NCBI GenBank assembly: GCA_037179335.1
Contig: JAKZHN010000022.1
Location: 539,493-603,492, forward strand
Source of the DNA: Cyclaneusma minus
Lineage: Eukaryota > Ascomycota > Leotiomycetes > Marthamycetales > Marthamycetaceae
Direction of reading: 5' to 3'
DNA length: 64,000 nt
Position numbers and translations under genes: made by a program. The notes under the pieces are model-generated. The model had not been told where the DNA came from. It ran no database searches and saw only the letters and a list, made by a program, of their open reading frames with translations. This document shows, piece after piece, positions 12,254 through 21,885 of this stretch. Position 1 is the stretch's first letter. Each line of letters begins with the position of its first letter.

Positions 12254-13159
12254 TGGTTGGTGGAGGGAGTTTAGGAGTCCGTTCTCACCGCATAAGGGTT
12301 GATGGGGCAAAGTGATGGGGAGCACACTTGCTAAACATCGCGGTATCATTCGAGAGAATGTTTTATCTCTCTTGAGACATCGCCCATGTGATACCAGAGG
12401 CCCTTGGGTAATTGCGTTGAAAGGCGAAAATGGCGTCTTTGGAAAAGGAGTTCGGGAGTCTCGCTGAAGGTACTTTCGCAGTCTGGAACTGGCTCTAGGC
12501 AAACATGATAACTAGCAGTAGGCTCACGCCATATCTCGTCTGCTGATTGGAAAAATGCAATCTTCGTTTCCCAAGACTCCAGCGATTCGCTTTGTTCTTG
12601 GTACTGTGAGTGTGAATATTCATTGACGATCTTACAGTGACTGCTCCCGAGATCGATGGTGTTGAAGCTCGAAGAGATGATGAATTAGACAGCATCGGCC
12701 AGCTCAGCGGATGGTCTAGCTCAGCGGGACGGTCCGGCTCAGCGTGGCCAAGCTTTGATTGATAAACCAAATTGTTTTATTTGGCTTTAATTACCCCATG
12801 ATCACATCTTTGAATTTGCTCTTTCTTCTTTGCGATTTGAAGGGTGGTAACGTGGTTTGAGGGCACCTGATGCCAACCATGGTAGAGCAGCAATCTGAGC
12901 CGCAACTACTTGAAAGCTGGTTCATGCCCGAAAGCCAAAGTATTACGTTTTGCTCATGGAAATGTGCGTACCCGACCCATACCCAACCATGGTTTCCTCC
13001 AATCCTCTGGGAAAGGCCGCTTATCATTCACACAAAAGCTTAAACTCGCCCCCAAGTCGTTCCTTCCTTCTTCACTCCCCGAACATCATCACAAATCCTT
13101 GGCACACAACCTCGCAAAACACACAAAAAATACACAGAACAAACACAGTGCCCAAGGCC
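12254..13159. other. Intergenic region between TFB2 and coiled-coil gene
   Basis: No supported gene. A short CTCAGCGG-type phrase repeats three times at about 12698-12745 within a GC-rich stretch. The CT-rich tract at 13060-13155 is probably the 5' leader of the next gene. Confidence 0.4.
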
Positions 13160-13889
13160 ATGGAAAACATGGCTTCCAACGATTGCACACGGATTGAAAT
13201 CGCAATCGCCAGAATCGCCCAAATCACCGCGCACCTCGCCGCTCCTCTCCCACACCCTTCGCGCTCGCCTTCCCCCTCACCTTCCATCATCACAGCAACG
13301 CCCTCCCAGCCCTCCATCTACTACGAATGGCTTCGTACCCTCGAAGACGCCGCTCGCGCTCGTGAGCAAGAATACACCGCTCTCAAGCTCGCGCATAACC
13401 ACCGCTGTCACCTGCTCCCAATCACGCCCAGTAACTCTCCCGACCCAAATTCCCAAACCCCAAATCTCTAATCAACGAGGATGTGGGACAAAATCGCTAA
13501 TGATGTGAACAGATGGTATGGGAAATGCAGTACAGTATGCTAGATTGAGAGAGCAGAGGAAGAAGATTGAAGCAAATGATAGAGAGGAGATTAGATTGGG
13601 ATCGAGGAAGTTTCAGAAGGCGAGAGTGAGGTTTTTTAGGACGCAGAAACATTGCAAGATGAGGGTTGGGTGGAGTGGACAGAGTAAACGGGGTAAACGG
13701 GGTAAACTGAGTGGAGGGGATGAGGAGAAGGAAAGGATTAGGAAAGAGTGGGAGGTTAGGGAGAGGGATTTGGTGGAGAGGAATAGGGGGTTGAAAGAGA
13801 GGATGAGGAGGAGGGCGAGGGAGAAGTTTGGTGGTGGGGAGCGCCCGGAGGGAAAGGAGATGGACGTGGCAGAGGTGATAGAGGCTTGA
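13160..13889 (+). CDS. Hypothetical basic coiled-coil protein
   Basis: Not recognised. Exons 13160-13406 and 13513-13889 join through a 106-bp intron (GTCACC donor, GTGAACAG acceptor) to give 207 aa. The N-terminal third has a short helix (IEIAIARIAQITAHLAA), then a Ser/Pro-rich linker. A helical segment (YYEWLRTLEDAARAREQEYTALKLAH) continues across the splice into YGMGNAVQYARLREQRKKIE. The C-terminal half is strongly Arg/Lys/Glu-rich and likely coiled coil. The in-frame join of two helical segments supports the splice. The start at 13160 sits in a good context (GGCCATGG) and a second Met follows three codons later; the frame is open further upstream. It does not share the signature of the tandem family that follows. 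Confidence 0.6.
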
Positions 13890-14040
13890 ATGACGGTTGA
13901 CGCGGGGGAGTTGGGGGGCGATTTGAGACGGGGGCTGGAAGTTGGGAAGAGTTGTTGGAGCGAGAGCTTTCTCGGGTGATGGTAGGGGTTTTGGGAGTAG
14001 TTCTAGTAATGCTGCTGCATTATAGCGTTCTAGGGATCAA

Positions 14041-14080
14041 TAGGGGTCGTTGAAACAACAGACGTCTTTGGTGACGACAG
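14041..14080 (+). promoter_or_regulatory. Family upstream box, copy 1 (orphan)
   Basis: A 40-bp block with the pattern AGGGGTYRTTGAAAYRACAG followed by TTTGGTGACGACAG. Similarity to the box at 16189 extends upstream through a phrase like AGCGTTCTRGGGATSAA. No gene directly follows this copy. Confidence 0.6.
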
Positions 14081-14264
14081 CTAATTTGAATATTTTAGAA
14101 AAATAACTAAAGCCGCGGCGGAGCAATTATTGAATGGGCTTGATCTGTATGCAATTCAAAAAAAACCCCAGGTGCGATTTAACGATTCCCTTCTTTTGGC
14201 GACCACAGGAGTTTGGGGACTGAGTGTGAGAAGTTGCTGCTGCGGAACATGATTTTGGGGGTGA

Positions 14265-14305
14265 ATAGGGGTTATTGAAATGACAGTTTATTTTGTAAAA
14301 GACAG
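14265..14305 (+). promoter_or_regulatory. Family upstream box, copy 2 (gene A)
   Basis: AGGGGTTATTGAAATGACAG followed by a diverged second half. It lies 198-238 bp before the start of family copy A. Downstream come an ATACCGTTA phrase and a CACCGCCCGTCACTGGGAAT phrase that has a close match before copy B. Confidence 0.6.
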
Positions 14306-14502
14306 AATTTATCATACCGTTAGTTGTACCACCATCTTTTTGGTCCGATAACTGTTCTTTTTCAGGCGCTAAATTATTGTTTACCCTCACCGCCCGTCAC
14401 TGGGAATGCCTTCGCTTCCTTTTTCTCCGTGAACCTGCGCCAGCTCGCGCTACAAATCCGCCTCTACCTGACCAACCTCTTTTCGCTCCGACTTATCGAG
14501 TC

Positions 14503-15571
14503 ATGTCTCTAGCCACAGCCATAATGCGCTCTAGCAATGGAGCAACTCTCTCGGAGATGAGCAGCATAATGGAGAAACTCAGCGTTGGCAAGGCTTTCGA
14601 GCCCACCAAAGAATGCAGCAACCCCATCAGTGAGCTTCCGCCCCTGTCCACTCCCTCGAAGCTTTCGCCTCAAGGCTGCCAGCGCCCAAGTTTTGCTTGC
14701 TTTTGCTAACTTCCCAGCTGCACCAGCTCCTGTTCTTCCTCCCCAGGAAGGCCCAAGACGAATCCAAGAGCAAGACTGCGCGCTTCAGCGTACCTCCTCC
14801 CTGCGAACTGTCAAGCAAGGCTCAAGAAACCAGCGCAACCAGCGCGTGGCATTCTCGAGCAGCCTCCCTCTCCCCCAAGAGCCAGCACTCGACTTGAGAG
14901 ACACCCAGCCCCGCCTCGTCACCAGCCGCCCGACCTACGAACCTCTCAATCCTCTACTGCCTGCCAACACCCGAGTCCCCTCCACGAACGTCCTTCGCTC
15001 ATCCGGCACCGAAATTTGCTCGGTCCGACGCAAGCTGCGATCAAGCTCCGCAAGGCCACGAAGCGTCTTGCCCATCTACCAAGTCGTCTCAAGGATCGTA
15101 TGGGAAAACATACAACCACCATTGCGCAGGCGGGTTGCATGTTAGTCCAGCCGACGGCTTCTTCGCCATCGCTGAGCCCGCAGGACAAGGAGCTTCAAGA
15201 CTTGCACGACCGACTCCAAAATGCTATCAAGATCCGTAGCGCTCTAGTCGGTAAGTCGCCATTTGTCCTTGAGGCCCTTCTCAGTTTTTAGCTTTGTTGT
15301 CGCTAATTTTTCTATAGCCCAACGACTTAATTGCACTCCGTGCCCGTGTCAAGAATATGAAGCGTGCTATCGAAGTGGCTGAGAAGGAGAATGTCTTGAT
15401 GTGCGCTTCCACATCGACACAGGAGATACGGAGGGATCTGCTGCTCTTGTCGCTCTTCACCTTGAGCCGGAGATTGCCCGCGACCTGTCCCCTTAGAGCT
15501 TGCTAAAGTGGCTCGAGGAGCAATTGGAAAGGCTCGAGAGCAATCTCAAGGAGCTCTACCGCAACAAGTAG
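14503..15571 (+). CDS. Tandem family copy A, 3' exon degenerate
   Basis: Member of the unfamiliar three-exon family. Exon 1 is 14503-14629 (MSLATAIMRSSNG). Exon 2 is 14747-15250 if the CCCCAG acceptor at 14746 is used, giving an open frame that reaches the conserved segment KATKRLAHLPSRLKDRMGKH and then LHDRLQNAIKIRSALVG. Exon 2 is longer than in its paralogues through a Pro/Arg/Ser-rich extension. The third exon begins after 15317 and contains LRARVKNMKRAIEVAEKENV, but the phase is off by one. The usual M-S-P-E-R-E signature is missing; a different helix (LLKWLEEQLERLESNL) precedes a TAG at 15569-15571. The 3' part is therefore likely decayed. Function unknown. Confidence 0.5.
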
Positions 15572-16188
15572 GAAACTTCAGATGTTTTCTAATGATGCTG
15601 AGAACTTTCTTGAGTGTTTTTGGAACTCGGGAAGAAGACTGGGGACTCCAAATCATCGGTGTCCTGCCAGTTTTCAGTGCGATATAGTGCGCGGCTGTCT
15701 TGCCTTTTGGTGATCGTTATTAGCCCAAATCGAGTTGGATCGTTTCTTGATGAGGAACGGTGTCTTGGGACGAAAGACCTTGGATCATGGCCAAGCCTAC
15801 GTTGGTGTTGGCGAGAGAGATGGTGATGGAGACGGTAGCGCTGTTGATACCGGAGGGACGATATAGAGATTGACAGTATCGGTGGAGAGGAAGATGGAAT
15901 GGTCAAGGCTTTTACGGGCCTTGATTTAAAGAAGTAGTATCCTCCTTAATCAGGGACTATTATTGAAGTATGTACAAATGAGCAACAAAAATCCCAAAAT
16001 ATTCAAATTCTTTTTTTTAGCCGAGACAACTCGGCCTGGTCGTCCTGGTACCAGTTGACGACGAAGATAAGGCGTAAGTCCAGCATGGCGTTCTAGATTT
16101 CTGCCTGACCGTTAGTCTGGACCTACCGAGAAGTCGGAGAAGACGAAAAGTAGACTGCTGTGCCGTAGTCGTAGCGTTCTGGGATGAA
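15572..16188. other. Spacer between family copies A and B
   Basis: No supported gene. The stretch at about 15600-15900 has coding-like GC content but no continuous family match; it may be a remnant of an older copy. It ends with a phrase similar to the one preceding the upstream box at 14041. Confidence 0.4.
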
Positions 16189-16227
16189 TAGGGGTTATAG
16201 AATCGACAGACATCTTTGGTGACGATA
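16189..16227 (+). promoter_or_regulatory. Family upstream box, copy 3 (gene B)
   Basis: AGGGGTTATAGAATCGACAG followed by ACATCTTTGGTGACGATA, 232-270 bp before the copy B start. Matches the boxes at 14041, 14265 and 19781. Confidence 0.65.
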
Positions 16228-16458
16228 TGTTTCCCTATATCGTTAATAATGCTGCTGTCACTTTCTTTCTTTCTGTCGATGTCAATCCTTCTACACACCG
16301 TAAGATGTTGTTTACACTCATCACCCGCCGGTAGGAATGCCTTCGCTTCTTCTTTTCGCGCGCCGTGTAGGAACCCCACACGTCCACAATTCTCTAGACT
16401 CTACCTTCCGTCTTGTCTACAAGCCAAGTATCCACCGCCAGCAGCGAAGCTCATAGCC

Positions 16459-17305
16459 ATGATGAACAACAGTTGGGTTCTTCCAATCAGAACCGGCTGC
16501 GCTCCAAAGCCCGAAGGAGACCCCATCGCGCCTACCAGTGAGCCCTACTCCTCTTCGTCCTCCCAGCTCCCTACTACTCTGGAAGCTCCTCACTCTCAAG
16601 CTTGGTTGACTGTTGCTGACTTTACCATCGTGCAAAGAACCACAGATACCTCTACCGAGCCCACCGATCAGCCCACCGCGAAGCCCGACACTGGAACCAC
16701 AGCCCGTTCAGGTGCTTTCCAGCTTCGTGCTGCAGCAAAGAGAGCCGCTCATTCACACAACCGAATCAAGCATCGCATGAGCAAACATGCCACCACGAAG
16801 TCCACGTCGTCGGCTCCTGCTCTCAAGTTGCCGACATCCGCTCTTCAGCCGTCAGCGCCTCAACCAGCCAAAAGCCCACAACAGAAAAACCTTGAAGCTT
16901 TGTCCGCACAGCTCAACGCTGCCATAAGCATGCGCAGCGCTCTACTCGGTAGGCTTCCAGCTGTGCCCGAAGATTCCGAGTCTCTTCTTCAGTCGTGCTA
17001 ACTTCCTCAATGCTCGCCAACTCAATTACCGTGACGTTTCAGTCAATGAGCTTTTCCTGGCCCACAAACGGGTCCAGCTTATGCGCGTTCAGGTTGACAC
17101 ACTGAAGCGTAAGATTGAAGAGGATGCGGCCCGCATGTCCCCTGAGAGGGAGGAGAAGCTCAACCAGTTCTTGGAGCAGAGTGGCTTTTTGACAGGGAAG
17201 CAGGGTTTAGGAGGTAGCGAGATGGAGATAGACAGTGTCGGCGGCATGGAGACGGAAGAATACGGTGTTATGGAGGGCTTGAAGACTCTGGGTTTGGAGG
17301 AATAG
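16459..17305 (+). CDS. Tandem family copy B, intact three-exon gene
   Basis: Best-preserved upstream member. Exons 16459-16537, 16646-16948 and 17043-17305 give 214 aa with no internal stop; both junctions are phase 1. Exon 2 carries a basic segment (LRAAAKRAAHSHNRIKHRMS) and a helix ending ALSAQLNAAISMRSALLG. Exon 3 gives VNELFLAHKRVQLMRVQV, then AARMSPEREEKLNQFLEQSG, an acidic tail with SEMEIDSVGGMETEE, and the terminal GLKTLGLEE. No signal peptide or membrane segment is visible; composition suggests a soluble helical or nuclear protein, but that is inference. The ATG at 16459 is followed by a second ATG. Intron 1 uses the CACAG acceptor at 16645, because the nearer AAAG would break the frame. 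Confidence 0.7.
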
Positions 17306-18673
17306 TGAGATCCGGAAGAACAAGCAGCTATACCGAGATTAATGAAAGCCTTCGATCCCTCTTTGTCTCCGCGCGCCGTGTTCATGTCACGAGGCCCAAG
17401 GGCAGGGGTCACGTGGGACCGAGGAGCCAAAGGTAAAAGACTGGAATTGTTTTGAGGGCCTGCGGCGCCTCATATGCCATTGAGCGGTTTGGAAGCGATA
17501 AATAATGCTTTGAATTGTTAGATTGTAAAATTGCTAAATCTGTTTAAATCTAATGCCTAAAAAAAAGCAGGGTTTAATTATTAGTTTGCTATGGCTCCCG
17601 CCTTTTTTTTCCCTGGGATTAAAAAAAAGCCTAAAAAATTAGATTAACCATTTTTGTAATCCGCAACACTTTATGCAATATATATAAAAACCATGCATAA
17701 TTGCATAATTTTTCCAGCTTTAATTTGCAGCGCCAGCATTATTTTTTTATATTATATTAAGCTAAAATTAAAATTGGAGCTGGGCAAATATAAATAATTT
17801 AAATTTAAATAAAAGCAATTTATATTCAAGCAAATTTTTTAAATCAGCTATCCAAGTTAGCTATCTAAACCAATTATTTAATTAGCTACCCAAATCAGCT
17901 ATTTAAACCAGCTATCCAGCCAGCTATTTAAGCCAGCCAGCCATCCAAGCCAGCCAGCTATTTAAGCAATCAGCTATTTAAGCAATCAGCTATTTAGCTA
18001 GCCAATTATTTAGCCAGCCAATTACCCAGTTAGCCAGCTATCCAGCCAGCTAGCTATTTAAGCCAATTAGCTATTTAAGCAAAAAAATAATTTCCGGGCA
18101 ATAAAGCGCGCATTAATTAGTAATAATAAAGCAGTTTAATTAAAAATTGCGTATTTAATTTTGGCAGGCCCGGCTTTATTTAGTATTTAAAAATAGCTAG
18201 CTAAATATAGGCTATTTAGGGAATATATAATTTTTGCGAAAATAGTATATAAATAAAATAAAAGCTTATTACAATGCTATACTATTTTCAATTGTGTTTT
18301 TAAATATTTGTTTATCCTATATAATTTTGCATTTCGAAAGCCCCTTTTAGCGGTTTTTGCCCTCGGTTAAAAAGGGGTTGCGCAGCCCGGCCCGAAAATA
18401 GCCGAAGGCTAAAGGTAAACCATAAGCTTACGCTCAATGGCATAGTAGGATTAGGAGAGAAGGGAGCTCAAGGGAGAGCTCCCTGCTTAAGATAAAGGAA
18501 GCGGAGCTAGTGTACCAGCTCCGTCGCTTATAGCCGCAGAGGGACGAAAGACCGAAGGACTAACTAATGGCCGAGAGCCTGTAGCAGTGCACATATCTAC
18601 ACATCCACACTTCTCCACCCTTCGCTTTGCCCGTCGTCCACAAGCCGGATTCAACGTCCCAACAATCACAACG
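17306..18673. other. AT-rich insertion and leader between copies B and C
   Basis: From about 17440 to 18350 the sequence turns AT-rich and holds no gene, only poly-A/T runs, a degenerate minisatellite (17840-18080) and an unplaced repeat. From about 18340 to 18580 it is GC-balanced, with short inverted repeats: GGGAGCTC/GAGCTCCC near 18455-18483 and GGAGCTAGTGTACCAGCTCC at 18505-18524. The last 100 bp are the leader of copy C. Confidence 0.5.
17840..18080. repeat. Degenerate minisatellite (CAGCTATTTAAGC-type unit)
   Basis: About fifteen imperfect units of roughly 12-16 bp, variants of AGCTATTTAAGCCA and AGCTATCCAGCC, are packed head to tail. Units alternate CCA and TTTA variants; the differences are largely C/T, so RIP-like decay of a once more uniform array is plausible. 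Confidence 0.75.
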
Positions 18674-19267
18674 ATGGACGGAGACCACACAATGGACTCA
18701 TTGACTGCCATTTTCAGCAGAATGGATTGGGCACCCGAGCCCAAGGCCAAGGCCAAAGAAGAGCAGAACAGTGAGCCCTACTCCCGTCCTACCTTACTCT
18801 CTCTCTCAGGCCTGCGCTTTGCTAACCCCGTTACCCTGCCAGTCACCGCGCTGCCACCGCCCAGACTCAAGACGCCGTCAAGAAAGTCACAGTTCAACGT
18901 CCCTTGGAAAATGTCCGCACTCTTCTGGCCAGTGAGTCCCTACATCCCCGGTTTCAAATTTGAGCCTCCTAAGTCTGGTTTCAATTTTACTAACTTCACC
19001 ACCGAACGCCGCAAGCGAGTGGCCGCGGAGCGTTTGGCCAGACACCAAGAGTGCGTCGACAGACGCCGTGCTCGAATCCAAAGCCACATGCGCACTACGA
19101 AGTCCGGACAGCTAAAGGGGGAGGGAAACGAGGAGGGGAAGGGACCCAGTGGTACAGAGCTGGATAAGATGGAGCTCGACGACGACGTCGTTAGCGGTAC
19201 CGATAATACAGATTTCGGTGAGAAGGGCCGGGGAGACAGGCTCCAAGGATCACGCCTGGGAGGATGA
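18674..19267 (+). CDS. Tandem family copy C, shortened and divergent
   Basis: Exons 18674-18770, 18843-18931 and 19016-19267 splice in frame to 145 aa. It starts MDGDHTMDSLTAIFSRMDW. Exon 2 is short and lacks the basic segment found in other copies. Intron 2 keeps the family core ACTAACTTCACCACC. The third exon gives RVAAERLARHQECVDRRRARI and an acidic KMELDDDVVSG motif matching the M-E-x-D tail, but no M-S-P-E-R-E signature. A second acidic stretch in another frame (about 19256-19400, rich in Asp/Glu/Lys) suggests a frameshift has cut off the original C-terminus. The copy may be decaying. Confidence 0.45.
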   Translation: MDGDHTMDSLTAIFSRMDWAPEPKAKAKEEQNSEPYSRPTLLSLSGLRFANPVTLPVTALPPPRLKTPSRKSQFNVPWKMSALFWPVSPYIPGFKFEPPKSGFNFTNFTTERRKRVAAERLARHQECVDRRRARIQSHMRTTKSGQLKGEGNEEGKGPSGTELDKMELDDDVVSGTDNTDFGEKGRGDRLQGSRLGG

Positions 19268-19400
19268 CGCGGATGAAGAGATGGAGGACGCTGACGAAGG
19301 CAAGGATCAGAAGTCTAAGGACCCCAAGGATTCCAACGAGGATCCCGAGGATGAGAGCGTCCCCGGCGAGCAGTTCCATGGCCAGTGTTCCCAGCAGTAG

Positions 19401-19780
19401 ACAGCAATCCTCCTATGCTACAAACATAGTAGCAAGTACCTAGATAGTAATCCCAATGCTATCTTGCGTTAAGACCCCATGATGACTTCACTGCTAAAGC
19501 CACAAAGGCCGTCATGGCTTTGCGTTTGAGTTAGGTTTTTATTTAGCATTGTACTAAGGAGATGCCTACATTCTCACGAAAGCAATACAAGTTTTCCGCT
19601 AGCCGTCTTCCGTCCCATGTCCCATCAAGCGTGGCCTAGCCAAGGCTACTTAAAAGCCGTTCAGAGTGTCTCCTCCATGTGACTTACCCAGCAAGCCTCA
19701 AGATGAGCCCGAAGCGCTGTCCGGATCTGCGCGGGCGACGCCGAGTAGAGTAGGGTGGTTTGTAGGGGTCTGAAAATGAA
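19401..19780. other. Spacer between copies C and D
   Basis: No supported gene. A 3' trailer of copy C is followed by about 250 bp of GC-balanced unique-looking sequence up to the next upstream box. Confidence 0.4.
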
Positions 19781-19820
19781 CAGGGGTTGTTGAAACGACA
19801 GATGTTTTTGGTGGTGACAG
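19781..19820 (+). promoter_or_regulatory. Family upstream box, copy 4 (gene D)
   Basis: CAGGGGTTGTTGAAACGACA followed by GATGTTTTTGGTGGTGACAG. As with the other boxes, an ATATACCGTCA phrase and an ACCGCCACC phrase follow at short distance. Confidence 0.65.
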
Positions 19821-19878
19821 AAACTTATATACCGTCAAAAATACCGCCACCGCAGCATCTTTTCTTTCGCACGCTAAA

Positions 19879-21498
19879 GTGTTATCTATTCACAGCCTCC
19901 GACGTTGCGCAGCTTCTCGCGTCCTTTCTTTCTGCCCGACCTCTGCACGTCTCCATACATTCTACACTTCCACTTTACGCTCTACGAGCAACAGCCACAA
20001 CCTCTGCGCTATCCTCATCAAAATAGAAGCTCTCAGGAAAAAGATCAGACGTGATCGTACTGCGCCTACCTGTGAGCACTTCTTCCATCCATTCCACAAG
20101 CTTGCTTGTCTTTTGCTAAGTTCTCCATTGCGATACCAATAGCTCGAGATCCATCTACCTATTTCACCAGCCGTACCACCGCCAGTTGCGCCGCTACCCA
20201 AGTCCGTGCTGCGGTCATGAGAGTCGACCACCTACACATTAGGGCAAAGCATCTTATGAGCCGACATACCACAATTGTGTCCCAGGCTTCAGCTCTCGTT
20301 CCTCAACTGTCGCCGCATGACCCGCAAGAGAAGGCGCTTGAAGTCTTGCTGCAACGTCTTGACGACGCTATCGACCCAGTGTTTCCGATAGTCTGAGACC
20401 GCGGTTTGGGCCCTAAACCGTATCGGTACGGTCCGAAACCATTTATAAAAGCTATAAACCAAATTTATTTGGTTTAAACCGCGGTTTCAAATTTTTACCA
20501 TGGTCGCCATGGTCTAAATTGCTAAAATTAGCAAAAATATCATTTTTCTAGATTTTCCCTTTTAATAAAATAACTATAAATTGCACTAATTTTTATTAAA
20601 TTAAAGAAAATTTCTTTAAACTAGATCTTTTAAAAATGAAAATATTTTATTAAATATTTGAATTTATATAGCTTTTTTAATTTTTGAGAATTATTTATTT
20701 CAAATTTTAGCAATTAAGTTAGAGTATTTTAATTTGGCTTTTTTAATTTTTAAAATTGAAAATTAAAAATACTTATAATTTAAATGGTAATATAAAAAAA
20801 TATACGCATTTATAGCTAAAGCAATTATCAATACTATTACGCTAATTAAATTTAAAAATACTAAAAATTAGAATTTATATTAATTAAATGGCTATGTGTA
20901 ACCGTCCGTGCCCGCCAAGCCTTGGCAAATTTTGGCAAAAAATAGCTAAATAGTCCAAACCATGGTCTCGCCATTTTACCATGTTTTAAAATTAAAAATA
21001 AAAAGCCGAAACTAAACTTCTTTAGTCCGGACTATTTCCTAAAAGGGCAAACCGTATCAGTACGGTCCAAAAAAAAATTCGGTCGACGGACTATCGGAAA
21101 CACTGTATCGACCTCCGTAGCACTCTTGTCGGTAAGTTACCAGCTGTCCCCGAAGCTTCTAAGTCTCCGGCTTCGGTTTGGCTGACTTCACCACCGCCCG
21201 CCGAATCAATCGTGCCGAAAAGGTCTCTATCCAGGAGCTCTTTTAGGCACACCAACGTATCCAGAACCTCCGGGCCCGAGTGAGCGACTTGAAGCGGATT
21301 ATGGAGGACGCGGCTCGCATGTCGCCAGAACGCGAAGAGAAACTTGACCTGTTCTTACAGCAGAGTGGGATATTGGCCCGGAAAAGCAGTTCGGAGCCGG
21401 CTTTTGGAGATGAGATGGAGGTGGATAGTCCCGGAGGAATGGACCTGGAGCGTGGCGGTGTTTTGAAGGGTCTGAGCACCCTTCATTTGGAGGACTGA
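19879..21498 (+). pseudogene. Tandem family copy D, broken by a hAT element and a stop
   Basis: Exon 1 ends at 20071 in the usual phase (only one in-frame ATG, at 19879, unusually far upstream). Exon 2 runs 20143-20376, is interrupted by the transposon at 20377-21105, and resumes to 21131; without the element it reads LLQRLDDAIDLRSTLVG, exactly the family pattern. Exon 3 (from about 21223) carries AHQRIQNLRARVSDLKRIMED, AARMSPEREEKLDLFLQQSG, GDEMEVDSPGGMD and LKGLSTLHLED with TGA at 21496-21498. An in-frame TAG at 21244-21246 sits where copy B has a Leu codon, and the exon 3 phase is off by one. Insertion plus nonsense plus phase loss make this a pseudogene. Confidence 0.8.
20369..21113. mobile_element. 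Non-autonomous hAT-type DNA transposon with 8-bp TSD
   Basis: Element 20377-21105 (729 bp) is bounded by perfect 17-bp terminal inverted repeats: CAGTGTTTCCGATAGTC at 20377-20393 and its reverse complement at 21089-21105. The octamer TATCGACC is duplicated on both sides (20369-20376 and 21106-21113). An 8-bp duplication and ends beginning CAGTG are hallmarks of the hAT superfamily. Subterminal near-palindromes (ACCGTATCGGTACGGT on the left, ACCGTATCAGTACGGT on the right) could be transposase binding sites. The interior is AT-rich with no transposase frame, so it would depend on a transposase elsewhere. The perfect repeats suggest a recent insertion. Confidence 0.95.
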
Positions 21499-21885
21499 TA
21501 TCCTTCAGTTGAGTTGTCTGGATACTGTAATACCATGTATGATACACAAAAACTACAGTTGTGAATCTGCGACCTAGAACTTTTGTTTAGACTGACCGCC
21601 CGTGTTAATAGGCGTTTCATTCTAGCACTTTGCCTCCACCTAAGCGGTACCGTCTCGCCCGTCCTTGCGATTCTTTGCACGTTGACTTGTTTACACCAAG
21701 CGCCCAACTCTGCGCAAGTCTACACTTCCACTCCTCTCCGCCTACCCTTTACACCTTGCTACGCAGCTCGACACCTCCAAACGTTTATACACAGCCTTAC
21801 AAGTCCATATTTTGCTCGGCGTATTGTCCACCATCAACCAGACGGGCTGGCTTGTACACACCGTCACGTCGCCAATGGCAAAAAG

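Larger units (their letters stand above)
13890..14502. other. Leader region of family copy A with two upstream boxes
   Basis: No coding gene. Two copies of the family upstream box lie here (14041-14080 and 14265-14305), 224 bp apart. Only the second is followed by a gene, so the first probably marks a deleted or truncated neighbour or a local promoter duplication. Confidence 0.55.
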
